From: Candidatus Nanohaloarchaea archaeon
Lineage (GTDB): Archaea > Nanohalarchaeota > Nanosalinia > Nanosalinales > Nanosalinaceae
Assembly: GCA_014297435.1 (NCBI GenBank)
Contig: JACOQA010000001.1
Location: 62,001 to 126,000, forward strand
Direction: 5' to 3'
Length of the DNA: 64,000 nt
Part shown: piece by piece, positions 42,461-50,359 of the stretch
How positions within the stretch are numbered: the stretch's first letter is position 1
Layout of the letters: each line of letters opens with the position of its first letter
Position numbers and translations under genes: made by a program
Notes under the pieces: model-generated
Database searches by the model: none
The model's input: the letters and a program-made list of their open reading frames with translations, nothing else
What the model was told of the DNA's origin: nothing

Positions 42461-43042
42461 TTATTCTATCTCTATTTCGTTTCCTTTATCCATCTGTTCG
42501 GCTAGAAAGTTAACTGAAGCTCTCAAGTTCTTAATTTGGCGCTGCATATCTTTTTTCTCCTCGTCAAAATCGCGTTTATTCAGTTTCTTATCAAAGTCAA
42601 ACTCCATATTGTTTTCCTTGACTATCATGCGATCCTCCAGGTCATTTACTTGTTCTTCTAGGTCTTGGATTCTCTTGTTGGCAGAGCTCATGAACTTCCG
42701 GGTTCCTTTAATATCTTTGACCAGTTCCTCAATGTTTTTCTCTAGATCGGAGTTCAGGAAGTCCTCTAGCTCTCGCTGCTTTTTCTCTACTCTTCTCAAA
42801 CGTTCATCCAGTTCTTCTATCTCCGAATCGTTCGACCCTTCTTCAATTAGATTTCTCTTTAACTGTTGGATCTCGTGTTCCTGGTAATCTAGCTCGTCTT
42901 CCAGAAAACGGGAGTAGTTGTCGACAAAGTCCTGTAAAGCTGAGTCTACAGCGTTGACATGGGATTCTATCTGGTCGAGTCTTTGTTCGACGGTTCCAAG
43001 TTCTTCTACTGCTTTCTCGCCTTTCTCCCCGAAGAGATCCAT
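42461..43042 (-). CDS. Coiled-coil protein, unknown
   Basis: A 193-residue, highly charged protein that is predicted coiled coil almost throughout (heptad segments such as LGTVEQRLDQIESHVNAVD, ELDERLRRVEKKQRELEDFL, RIQDLEEQVNDLEDRM). No signal or membrane segment. It is the only leftward gene in an otherwise rightward information-processing block. Prefoldin-like length but without prefoldin beta-hairpin features. Function not inferable; short coiled-coil genes also occur at 10831, 52825 and 53756. Confidence 0.6.
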   Translation of the reverse strand: MDLFGEKGEKAVEELGTVEQRLDQIESHVNAVDSALQDFVDNYSRFLEDELDYQEHEIQQLKRNLIEEGSNDSEIEELDERLRRVEKKQRELEDFLNSDLEKNIEELVKDIKGTRKFMSSANKRIQDLEEQVNDLEDRMIVKENNMEFDFDKKLNKRDFDEEKKDMQRQIKNLRASVNFLAEQMDKGNEIEIE

Positions 43043-43140
43043 AACCTGTTTTTAGGTCAGCCTGTATTTGAAACATCTTCATCGGTTACGTGTCTCGGGA
43101 TATAGGTATAGTTAAAACATTTGGACTGGAAAATCGGTGT

Positions 43141-43473
43141 ATGCCAGATCAACAGCAGAGAAGAGCCGCAGCAAAGCCTAAAACTATAGACGAGGTAGAT
43201 TCACAAAGAGACATCCGTGTCCGTATAACCGGCACTGTTATCGATTTAGAGGAGGAGTCAGTCACTCTGGATGATGGTACAGGTTCTGTAGAAATATTCA
43301 TGCAGGAAGATGATATAGCCGAAGTTGAGGAGAGTCAGAAAGTAAGAGTGCTTGGAAGGGTTCTTCCGACGCCAGACGGCTTTGAGGTACAGGCCGAAGT
43401 TGTTCACGACCTTTCGAACGTTGATTTCGATAAATTCAGTAAGGTTAAAAAAATTGTTAACACTTCCGAATAA
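43141..43473 (+). CDS. OB-fold nucleic-acid-binding protein
   Basis: A 110-residue protein; the ATG at 43141 follows AT-rich promoter-like sequence (43103-43118), and a longer ATG-started frame lacks support. The basic N-terminus (QQQRRAAAKPKT) precedes an OB-fold: VRITGTVIDLEEESVTLDDG, then GSVEIFMQED, then VRVLGRVLPTPDGFEVQAEVV. This five-strand pattern resembles small RPA-type OB proteins. Located next to PCNA, so single-stranded DNA binding at the replication fork is a reasonable inference. Confidence 0.7.
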   Translation: MPDQQQRRAAAKPKTIDEVDSQRDIRVRITGTVIDLEEESVTLDDGTGSVEIFMQEDDIAEVEESQKVRVLGRVLPTPDGFEVQAEVVHDLSNVDFDKFSKVKKIVNTSE

Positions 43474-43490
43474 CAAGGTGTAGTAAAATT

Positions 43491-44246
43491 ATGTTTAAAG
43501 CAGAGCTAGAGGAAGTAGGTCTGATTCAGGACTCCATGAAAACCATCTCCGATCTTATCAGCGAGGGTCTTTTCCAGTTGACAGAAGACGGACTAAAGCT
43601 TGTCGCAGCCGATCCAGCGATGGTAGCACTTGTCGACTTCAAGATAGAGAAAGACGTATTCGAAACATACGAACTCGACGAAGAAGAAAAAGTAGGTCTC
43701 AATCTCGAGAACCTTTACTCAATTCTCAGAAGAGCAAACTCCGGCGACACAATCACGCTAGAACTAGAAGAGGACGAATCAAAGTTCCACATAAAGATGC
43801 AGAACGGAAGCACCAGGAACTTCTCACTGCCGATCCTGAACCTTTCCGAAGACGATATACCGGACACTGAATCGCTTAACCAGTTCAACGTTGACGCTGA
43901 CCTTGAAACGAAAGTTCTCGAATCCGCTATCAAGGACGCTATGGTTGTAGGCGACTCAGTAACTGTTTCTGCTGATGATTCAAGCATTAACATCGTTGCG
44001 GAGGGCGACCAATCCAACGTAGACTTTACGATCACGGAAGGATCAGAAGGAGTAATGGAGATCGATGGATCAGAGGCATCCTCGATGTTCTCACTCGACT
44101 ACCTCTCCTCTATGGTCAAGGCTAAGAAGCTTTCCGACACCGTAGAGCTAAGATTGGGAGATGACTTCCCTATGCGGCTCAATTTCGAAGTACCTGAGAA
44201 GGCAAGACTGAGCTTTGTATTGGCTCCAAGAATCGAAGAGGAATAA
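43491..44246 (+). CDS. pcn: PCNA sliding clamp
   Basis: Trimeric DNA sliding clamp that tethers polymerases and ligase, loaded by the RfcS/RfcL complex encoded at 1-2097. 251 residues, normal length. Family features: the DGLKLVAADPAMVALVDFKI segment, a central linker (NLSEDDIPDTESLNQFNVDAD), and the C-terminal MRLNFEVPEKARLSFVLAPRIE strand that receives PIP-box partners. A weak AGGTG ribosome site precedes the ATG. The protein is very acidic except for inner-ring lysines. Confidence 0.96.
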   Translation: MFKAELEEVGLIQDSMKTISDLISEGLFQLTEDGLKLVAADPAMVALVDFKIEKDVFETYELDEEEKVGLNLENLYSILRRANSGDTITLELEEDESKFHIKMQNGSTRNFSLPILNLSEDDIPDTESLNQFNVDADLETKVLESAIKDAMVVGDSVTVSADDSSINIVAEGDQSNVDFTITEGSEGVMEIDGSEASSMFSLDYLSSMVKAKKLSDTVELRLGDDFPMRLNFEVPEKARLSFVLAPRIEEE

Positions 44247-44312
44247 CTTCCTCTATCAATATTTTCTTCCTTACAAACAACTTCTTACTTACCGGAATAC
44301 AAATTCTCTTCT

Positions 44313-44702
44313 ATGGCTCTAGATGAAGATCTAAAGGAACAGCTTACGGAAAAAGAATATGAAGTACTTAGAAATAGAGGTACAGAACGCGCAGGAACAG
44401 GCGAATACTTGAAGAAAGATGACGAAGGATTTTACCGATGTAAGGTCTGCGGAAACAAGATATTCTCGAGCGATACCAAGTTTAGTTCGGGTTCGGGCTG
44501 GCCTAGTTTCTATGACGCTATCGAAGATTCTGTTGACCTCAGAGAAGATGAGAGAGGTGGCATGAAAAGAACCGAGGTAATCTGCGCTGAATGCGATTCT
44601 CATTTAGGTCATGTGTTTGATGATGGTCCTGAACCTACCGGAAAACGGTATTGCATTAACTCGGTAGCACTGGATTTCGAAGAAGACAAAAACAACGAGT
44701 AA
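44313..44702 (+). CDS. msrB: Peptide methionine (R)-S-oxide reductase
   Basis: Repairs oxidised methionine (R-sulfoxide) in proteins, 129 residues. Zinc knuckles CKVC (about 43-46) and CAEC (about 92-95) are intact. FSSGSGWPSFYDAI and SHLGHVFDDGPEPTGKRYCINSVAL carry the substrate site, with the catalytic Cys in RYC. The following Nudix gene starts 12 bases later. Such repair fits life under strong light and oxidation, which is inference. Confidence 0.96.
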   Translation: MALDEDLKEQLTEKEYEVLRNRGTERAGTGEYLKKDDEGFYRCKVCGNKIFSSDTKFSSGSGWPSFYDAIEDSVDLREDERGGMKRTEVICAECDSHLGHVFDDGPEPTGKRYCINSVALDFEEDKNNE

Positions 44703-44714
44703 TTGGTTTATCTT

Positions 44715-45137
44715 ATGACCGAGTATGCTGTTCCGGCCACAGGCGCGCTAATTCTAAACGATGAAGATCAAATATTCTTGATGAAATCTCCTAAATGGGA
44801 GAATCAGTGGCTGGTTCCGGGAGGCAAAGTTGAGAAAGGCGATTCGATGCATGAAACAGTAAGGAAGGAGATCAAGGAAGAGACTAACCTAGATCTAGAA
44901 GATGTAAAGTTCATGGAAGCGGTTGATGGCGGAAATCCCGATGATTTCGAGAGAGATACGCACTTCATATTCCTTAACTTTGTCTGTAGAGCTGCGACAA
45001 ACGAAGTTGAACTAGATCAAAGAGAAGCTGTCGAATATGTCTGGATAGAACCTGAAAAAGCCTTAGAAGAACTTAAGTTGAATGATGGCACGGCGGATTT
45101 CATCGAGACATACCTTGAAGTGAACCCAGACTTTTAG
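44715..45137 (+). CDS. Nudix hydrolase
   Basis: A 140-residue Nudix-fold hydrolase acting on a nucleoside diphosphate linked to another group; the substrate is unknown. The Nudix box is complete: GGKVEKGDSMHETVRKEIKEET, with the metal-binding REIKEE core. N-terminal ATGALILNDEDQIFLM and WLVPGG match the family. ATG at 44715 is preferred over a TTG four codons upstream that overlaps the msrB end. Possibly co-transcribed with msrB, suggesting nucleotide-pool or damage clean-up. Confidence 0.88.
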   Translation: MTEYAVPATGALILNDEDQIFLMKSPKWENQWLVPGGKVEKGDSMHETVRKEIKEETNLDLEDVKFMEAVDGGNPDDFERDTHFIFLNFVCRAATNEVELDQREAVEYVWIEPEKALEELKLNDGTADFIETYLEVNPDF

Positions 45138-45160
45138 CTTTTCCTTTCCCACAAATCTGT

Positions 45161-46546
45161 ATGGGGGAGCAGGAGGGAGAAAAGCCACAGGACTGGAAAA
45201 TAAGGCAGTACTACGAACAGGAAGAGTTGGTAGAGCGTGTAGTAGAACTGGCTGAGTACAGAGAGGTTGCACCGACTTATCCGCACGGCTACGGCAAAAG
45301 ACCAGACGCAGTTAACTTCCCTGGCGATTTTGAACATTTTGTAGGTCAAGGCGCTGTAGCTTTCCACCTGTCGGTCGAGAAATGGCGCAACCCTCTTCTA
45401 ATAGATAAAGTAGACAACCAAGATAACCTAAGGACAGGCTGGGATCTGGTAATAGACATAGACTGTGATTATTCTTTTGAACTTGCAAAAGATACGGCAG
45501 ATTTAGTTGTTAAGGAGCTCGAACAGCACGGAATCGAAAATATCGGAGTGAAGTTCTCTGGAAACCGTGGATTCCATATAGGTCTAAGGGGAGAAGCTTT
45601 TCCAAAGAAGCTGGACGAAAGGGACATTTCAGAGCTCTATCCAAGGCTGCCTAGAGGTATAGTAAATTATATACGCTATAATCTTGAAGATGAGCTGAAG
45701 AAAAAGGTAGTGGAACATGGTTTTGCTGATGAAATGACTAAAGATGATGGAGATCAGAATCCTTTCCTCGTTGCCGACATAGAGAACGACTGGGGTTCCC
45801 GCCACCTTTTCAGGATGCCTTATTCCCTACATGATGGTTCTTGGTTGGTATCTCTTCCAATAGAGCCGGATGAGATTCAGGAATTTGAGAAAGAAGATGC
45901 TGAGATGGGAAACATAGATTTTGATACTGAGTTCCTGGGAAGCTTCGAGGAAGGAGAAGCTACTAACCTCGCAGTTCAAGCTATGGACTTTTTAGCTGAA
46001 AGAGAGACTGAAAAGGAAAAGGAGAGAAGGAAGAGAAAGGAAAGAGATTTTGACAGGCCTGACGAAGCTATACCTGAGGAATACTTTCCTCCGACAATTG
46101 AGAACGTTCTGGACGGACTGAAGGACGGTAGGAAACGAGGTCTCTTTATTCTGATTAATTTCTTTCACTGTCTCGGCTATTCTTGGGAGCAGATTGAGAC
46201 AAAGATCTGGAACTGGAATGATGAGAACCATGAGCCGCTTAGAGACAGCTATGTAAAGACGCAGCTGAGGTGGCATAGGCAGAGAGATGAGGAGGTTCCT
46301 CCGCCCAACTACGATTCGAATGGCTACTACATGGACATGCAAGTTTATGAGGGCGATAATTTGGAGCAAAAGGTTTCAAATCCTGTAAGCTATTCTTTCA
46401 GAAAGTATAATGGCGGTGAAGCCGAGGAAAATGAGGAAGAGGACGATAAATTTGAGTGTCCGTACTGTGGGAAGGATTACAAGCAGGAGGGCTACTTCAA
46501 GAAGCATGTGCAGAAGTGTCAGGGAGAAGAAGTGAAGAAACTTTGA
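45161..46546 (+). CDS. priS: Single-chain archaeal DNA primase with C2H2 finger
   Basis: Makes RNA/DNA primers for replication; 461 residues, about 100 more than a usual PriS. Residues 1-230 are the catalytic small-subunit domain: metal aspartates in DLVIDIDCD (95-103), nucleotide site SGNRGFH (133-139), then DWGSRHLFRMPYSLH. A charged linker (280-300) leads to residues 309-395, which resemble the PriL C-terminal domain (YFPPTI, DGRKRGLFILINFF, LRWH...VPPPNY). The positions that are usually iron-sulfur cysteines are Thr and Tyr here. The tail has a C2H2 zinc finger (CPYC..., H449/C453 region). GINS follows. Fused single-chain primases are, as I recall, known in Nanoarchaeum. Confidence 0.85.
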   Translation: MGEQEGEKPQDWKIRQYYEQEELVERVVELAEYREVAPTYPHGYGKRPDAVNFPGDFEHFVGQGAVAFHLSVEKWRNPLLIDKVDNQDNLRTGWDLVIDIDCDYSFELAKDTADLVVKELEQHGIENIGVKFSGNRGFHIGLRGEAFPKKLDERDISELYPRLPRGIVNYIRYNLEDELKKKVVEHGFADEMTKDDGDQNPFLVADIENDWGSRHLFRMPYSLHDGSWLVSLPIEPDEIQEFEKEDAEMGNIDFDTEFLGSFEEGEATNLAVQAMDFLAERETEKEKERRKRKERDFDRPDEAIPEEYFPPTIENVLDGLKDGRKRGLFILINFFHCLGYSWEQIETKIWNWNDENHEPLRDSYVKTQLRWHRQRDEEVPPPNYDSNGYYMDMQVYEGDNLEQKVSNPVSYSFRKYNGGEAEENEEEDDKFECPYCGKDYKQEGYFKKHVQKCQGEEVKKL

Positions 46547-46586
46547 AAGAACAATAAAAAGCTTTGAGCCAGAAGCCATTTACAGA

Positions 46587-47177
46587 ATGTCGGAGGATGC
46601 ACTGACCTTCAGCGAACTTAGAAAAATAGAGAAAAAGGAGAAAAGACAGGAAGAACTCTCCGTACTCGACGACAGCTTCTTTCTAAAGGTTTCACAGTAC
46701 CTAGATCTGAAGGATGGTGTGGATGAAAGAGAGTACAGGAATGCAAAACGTGTATTTGACAAGATAATAGGTCTTCGACAGGAAAAGATAGTTAAGAATG
46801 CAAGAATCTCTGTTAAAACCGGCGTGAAAGCTTCCGAGCTGAACCTTCTTCCGAGAGAACAGTCCCTCTTCCTAGATCTGAAAGAAATGTTTGAAGACTA
46901 TTCGGAAGAAGTGGATGAAGTGCTGGAAGGCGGTACTGTTGAAACTCCGGATATCGAGGAGGAGCCGGAGACGGAACCAGAACCTGAGTCGGAACCTGAA
47001 CCAGAAGTTGAAGAAGATGAAGGTGGTGTAGAGATCAAGATAGTCTCGCAGGTACCTGAATTTATGGGAACTGATCTCGAATCTTATGGTCCTTTCGAGG
47101 AAGGAGATCAGGTAAATGTCCCGGAAGAGAACGCGGAGATACTTGTAAACCGTGGAAATGCTGAAATGGTAGAATAA
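46587..47177 (+). CDS. GINS complex subunit (Gins51/Gins15)
   Basis: Subunit of the CMG-type replicative helicase complex with MCM and Cdc45/RecJ, 196 residues. The helical A domain spans about 1-115 (FSELRKIEKKEKRQEEL, LLPREQSLFLDLKEMFEDY). An acidic Pro-Glu linker follows, then a beta-rich B domain at the C-terminus (EIKIVSQVPEFMGTDLESYG, then EGDQVNVPEENAEILV), the order of Gins51-type proteins. Neighbour to primase, a common archaeal gene pairing. Confidence 0.87.
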   Translation: MSEDALTFSELRKIEKKEKRQEELSVLDDSFFLKVSQYLDLKDGVDEREYRNAKRVFDKIIGLRQEKIVKNARISVKTGVKASELNLLPREQSLFLDLKEMFEDYSEEVDEVLEGGTVETPDIEEEPETEPEPESEPEPEVEEDEGGVEIKIVSQVPEFMGTDLESYGPFEEGDQVNVPEENAEILVNRGNAEMVE

Positions 47178-47178
47178 T

Positions 47179-47811
47179 ATGACAAAAGTCTTTGCCCTAG
47201 GTGGATCAGTATTTACAGAAAACCTTGACAAACTGGAAGAATACGTTGAAGCATTCGAGGGCTTTGACGAACAGATCGCAATCGTAACTGGCGCAGGCTC
47301 ATTGAAAACACACATCAACGCAGTAGATGCAGCCAACCAGGGAGAGCAAGACCTTATAGGTATCAAAGCAACCCGTTTGAACGCCCAGACCTTGAAGACA
47401 GCGATGGACTGCCATCCAAAAGTTCCGGAAAAACCGGAGGAGATACAGGAGATAGCTTCTACAGGAAAAGACTTCGTTATGGGCGGTATGGTTCCAGGTT
47501 ACTCGACTGATGCTGTTGCTGCGACAGTAGCGGAACTTCTCGACGGTGAACTAATAATCGCCACTTCGGTCGACGGAGTTTACACCGCGGATCCAGAAAG
47601 AGAAGATGCTGAAAAGCTGGATGAGGTTTCTATAGACGAGTTAAGGCAAATTATTTCGGGTAATAACGAGGCAGGAGGACACGAACTCGTAGACTTCGTT
47701 GCTTTAGAAATCATAGAAAGATCGAAGATCGAAACTACGGTAATGGAAGGACTGCCTCAGAACGTTGAAAGCCTTGAAACCATTGAATCGACGAGGATCA
47801 AGTCCTTGTAA
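47179..47811 (+). CDS. pyrH: UMP kinase, archaeal type
   Basis: Phosphorylates UMP to UDP in pyrimidine synthesis; amino-acid-kinase fold, 210 residues. The N-terminal phosphate loop reads LGGSVFTEN, then VTGAGSLKTH, and the nucleotide-site GGMVPGYSTDAVAATVAELL is characteristic of archaeal PyrH. A one-base gap from the GINS gene suggests co-transcription. Confidence 0.93.
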   Translation: MTKVFALGGSVFTENLDKLEEYVEAFEGFDEQIAIVTGAGSLKTHINAVDAANQGEQDLIGIKATRLNAQTLKTAMDCHPKVPEKPEEIQEIASTGKDFVMGGMVPGYSTDAVAATVAELLDGELIIATSVDGVYTADPEREDAEKLDEVSIDELRQIISGNNEAGGHELVDFVALEIIERSKIETTVMEGLPQNVESLETIESTRIKSL

Positions 47812-47846
47812 AAGCCCTTTTAAAGTTTAGTAGGGAGGTTTAGTCT

Positions 47847-48149
47847 ATGGTAAAGATCCCAAAAGAACAGAACCGTTACTGTCCGCACTGCGACACACAT
47901 ACAGAACAGACCGTTAAGGAAGTAACTAACGTGAGTGCTTCCCCTATGTCGAAGAAGCACAGGAAGCGACAGAGAAAGATCGACCACGGATATGGATCAT
48001 TCCCGTACGAGAACCCGGCAATCCGGTCGAGAGGAAGAAAGAACCCGACATCCGAGAAGAAAGACCTTAGATATACTTGCAAGGAATGTGGGAAAGGACA
48101 TATGCCTAAAAACCCTATCAGGACCTCAAAGCTTGAGATTGAGAGGTAA
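47847..48149 (+). CDS. rpl44e: Ribosomal protein eL42 (L44e)
   Basis: Large-subunit protein near the tRNA exit site, 100 residues, basic. Zinc knuckles CPHC (12-15) and CKEC (about 78-81) flank the MSKKHRKRQRKIDHGYGSFP segment typical of eL42. GGGAGGT upstream is a strong ribosome-binding site. It forms an operon with eS27 directly downstream, a common archaeal pairing also seen with eIF2-alpha and Nop10. Confidence 0.97.
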   Translation: MVKIPKEQNRYCPHCDTHTEQTVKEVTNVSASPMSKKHRKRQRKIDHGYGSFPYENPAIRSRGRKNPTSEKKDLRYTCKECGKGHMPKNPIRTSKLEIER

Positions 48150-48155
48150 GATAGG

Positions 48156-48329
48156 ATGGCAAACAACTTCTTCAAGGTAAGCTGCGGAGAATGCGGAAAC
48201 GAACAGAGAATTTTCTCCAGAGCTTCCAGCGAAGTAGAATGCCTCGTCTGCAGTTCAACGATCGCTAAGCCTACCGGCGGCAAAGCCGAGATCAACGGTG
48301 AGATCGTAGAAGAGCTCGCAGTAGAGTAA
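48156..48329 (+). CDS. rps27e: Ribosomal protein eS27 (S27e)
   Basis: Small-subunit zinc-ribbon protein of 57 residues, too short for many gene callers. CGEC (10-13) and CLVC (29-32) bind zinc; NEQRIFSRAS and AKPTGGKAEI match the family. It lies six bases after eL42 and begins at an ATG preceded by GATAGG. Confidence 0.96.
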   Translation: MANNFFKVSCGECGNEQRIFSRASSEVECLVCSSTIAKPTGGKAEINGEIVEELAVE

Positions 48330-48411
48330 TTCCTTCTCTAATTTCTATCCTTTTAATCTAAATTCGTTCTAAGCCACTGTCTTTTAAAGTTCGGTTTTCG
48401 TTTTTTGGAAT

Positions 48412-49167
48412 ATGAAATGGTACAAAGACAGGCCTGACGTCGGAGACTTCGTCGTCATAACAATTACAGATGTTGACAAGAACTCGGCTTACGCAGACCT
48501 CGACGAATACGAGGACGTAACCGGACTGATCCACATCTCAGAGGTCTCACGTTCATGGGTTCAAGATATAAGAAAAGAAGTAGATGAAGGCGAAAAAACC
48601 GTTGCACAGGTAGTAGAAGACGATGACGGAACACTGGATCTTTCTCTCAAACGTGTTAACGATTCCCAGAAACGGAACGCGATGTCCCGCTGGAAGAAAG
48701 AACAGAAGGCCGAAAAATTCATCGAAGACCTAGCCGAGAAGATCGGAGAAGACAAGGAAGAGATGTACGAAAGGGTTGTCTTCCCACTACAGAGAGAGTT
48801 CGGCTCCGCATTCCACGGCTTCGAGATAGCTGTAGGAGAGGAAGAAAAACTCGAAGAAATGTTTGATTCTGAAGTTGTCGACGGAATTCAGGAGGTTGCG
48901 AGAAACAACATCAACCTTCGACAGGAAAAGCTTGAGGGCGAGATCGAACTCTCATTTACTGAAGGTGATGGAGTTGCCAAGATCAAGGAAGTGTTCGAAG
49001 ATGTTGGTGATGGTGTAGAGGTAAAGTATGTTTCCGCTCCTAAGTACTCGATTACTGCCTGGGGTAGAAATCAAGAGCTTGCGAAGAACAGGATGGACTC
49101 CGCAGTAAAACAGTTCAGGCAGAAAGCCGATGAGCTGGACGGAGAGTTCGAGTTCTCGAAGGCATAG
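48412..49167 (+). CDS. eif2a: Translation initiation factor aIF2 alpha subunit
   Basis: Part of the heterotrimer bringing initiator tRNA to the ribosome, 251 residues. The S1-type OB domain at the N-terminus (DRPDVGDFVVITITDVDKNS, then GLIHISEVSRSWVQDIR) is followed by a helical domain and a C-terminal alpha-beta domain ending in the ITAWGRNQELAKNRMDSAV segment. A TTTTAAAG box at 48382-48389 is centred 27 bases before the ATG, indicating its own leaderless promoter despite the ribosomal genes upstream. Confidence 0.95.
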   Translation: MKWYKDRPDVGDFVVITITDVDKNSAYADLDEYEDVTGLIHISEVSRSWVQDIRKEVDEGEKTVAQVVEDDDGTLDLSLKRVNDSQKRNAMSRWKKEQKAEKFIEDLAEKIGEDKEEMYERVVFPLQREFGSAFHGFEIAVGEEEKLEEMFDSEVVDGIQEVARNNINLRQEKLEGEIELSFTEGDGVAKIKEVFEDVGDGVEVKYVSAPKYSITAWGRNQELAKNRMDSAVKQFRQKADELDGEFEFSKA

Positions 49168-49172
49168 ATACC

Positions 49173-49322
49173 ATGATTAAAAAATGCCCCGAGTGTAATT
49201 CATACACGTTAAAGGACAACCACTGTGGTGCTGATACGGAGACATCGAGACCTCCAAAATTCTCTTTCCCCGATAGGATGGGAAAATACCGCAGGAAAAC
49301 TAAACGAGAGGAGATAGAATGA
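49173..49322 (+). CDS. nop10: H/ACA RNP protein Nop10
   Basis: Small zinc-binding component of the archaeal pseudouridylation complex (Cbf5, Gar1, L7Ae, Nop10), 49 residues. It has CPEC at 5-8, DNHCG with a third cysteine, and the core RPPKFSFPDRMGKYRR that wraps Cbf5. Next to eIF2-alpha as in many archaea; its stop overlaps the next start (ATGA). Confidence 0.96.
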   Translation: MIKKCPECNSYTLKDNHCGADTETSRPPKFSFPDRMGKYRRKTKREEIE

Positions 49323-50080
49323 CAACAAGGCTACAACTTGACAAAGAATTAGACGTAGAAAACCCTGTATTCATCGAAGGGCTTGCAGGAATAGGGCATA
49401 TAGGAAAAACCACGGTATCTTACTTAGTGCATCATCTGAATGCAGAAAAGGTCGGCGAACTGTACTCACACCACTTCCCTCCATACACGATCGTAAACGA
49501 CAACAAGACAGTGGATCTCCTCAAGAACGATATCTACCAAGTTCAGAGAGAAGACGACAGGGACATGGTCATAATTGAAGGAAACGCACAGGCATCAACT
49601 CCTGAAGGACATTACGAGGTCGCAGAAAAGATAATGTCTTTAGTGGACGATGTAGGTTCTTCGGAGATCCTGACTATAGGAGGATACGGAACAGGAGACG
49701 TTGTAGAAGAACCCGATGTATTCGGAGCAGTAACCACAGAGAAAGTCAAAAACGAATACACGGAATGCGGAGTAGAGTTTGACCATGATGTAGGTCAGAT
49801 TGTTGGTGCGTCCGGTCTAATCCTTGCGTTAAGCAGGGAAAGAGAGATACCGGGTATCTGTCTTCTAGGTGAAACACCGGGATTCCTGCTCTCAGATCCT
49901 AAAGCCACAGAATCAGTACTTCAAGCCATTGAGAATATCCTCGGACTCGATATCGATTACTCCGATCTTGATAAAAAAGTCGAAGAGAGCCAAGAAGTAC
50001 TTAAAAAACTTCAGAACCTTCAACAGAAACAGAGCCAGGACTCCGGCGAATCACAGCAGGACCTGGGATACATAGGTTGA
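49319..50080 (+). CDS. PAC2-family protein (proteasome assembly chaperone-like)
   Basis: A 253-residue soluble protein of the PAC2/COG2047 family, homologous to the eukaryotic proteasome assembly chaperone PAC2. FIEGLAGIGHIGKTTVSYLV opens the fold, followed by DMVIIEGNAQASTPEGHYE, ILTIGGYGTGD and GICLLGETPGF. Coupled to nop10 by a four-base overlap. Direct function in archaea is not established. A Gln/Ser-rich tail ends the protein. Confidence 0.88.
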   Translation: MTTRLQLDKELDVENPVFIEGLAGIGHIGKTTVSYLVHHLNAEKVGELYSHHFPPYTIVNDNKTVDLLKNDIYQVQREDDRDMVIIEGNAQASTPEGHYEVAEKIMSLVDDVGSSEILTIGGYGTGDVVEEPDVFGAVTTEKVKNEYTECGVEFDHDVGQIVGASGLILALSREREIPGICLLGETPGFLLSDPKATESVLQAIENILGLDIDYSDLDKKVEESQEVLKKLQNLQQKQSQDSGESQQDLGYIG

Positions 50081-50084
50081 TAAA

Positions 50085-50249
50085 ATGAACATGACACGTT
50101 ACGAAAGAGCAAGAGTTCTGGGCGCCAGATCGCTCCAAATCTCGAAAGGAGCACCAACATTCGTCGAAGCAGACCCAGAGGAAGAACCTATAGAGGTAGC
50201 GAAGAGAGAGCTTGAGAAAGGAAAGCTTCCGATCACAGTCAAACACTGA
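50085..50249 (+). CDS. rpoK: RNA polymerase subunit K (Rpb6 family)
   Basis: Assembly subunit of RNA polymerase that clamps the largest subunit, 54 residues. TRYERARVLGARSLQISKGA is the Rpb6/omega core, and IEVAKRELEKGKLPITV completes it. Four bases after the PAC2 gene. The second ATG (codon 3) is an alternative start. Confidence 0.95.
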   Translation: MNMTRYERARVLGARSLQISKGAPTFVEADPEEEPIEVAKRELEKGKLPITVKH

Positions 50250-50359
50250 CTTCTCTATCTACTTTTCAATATCTCTAATTAAGACCGATATTTTCTCTAG
50301 ATCCAAATTAGTGCAGATTACTTCCAGTTTCTTAAACCAGTTGATCGAACTTATCTTAC

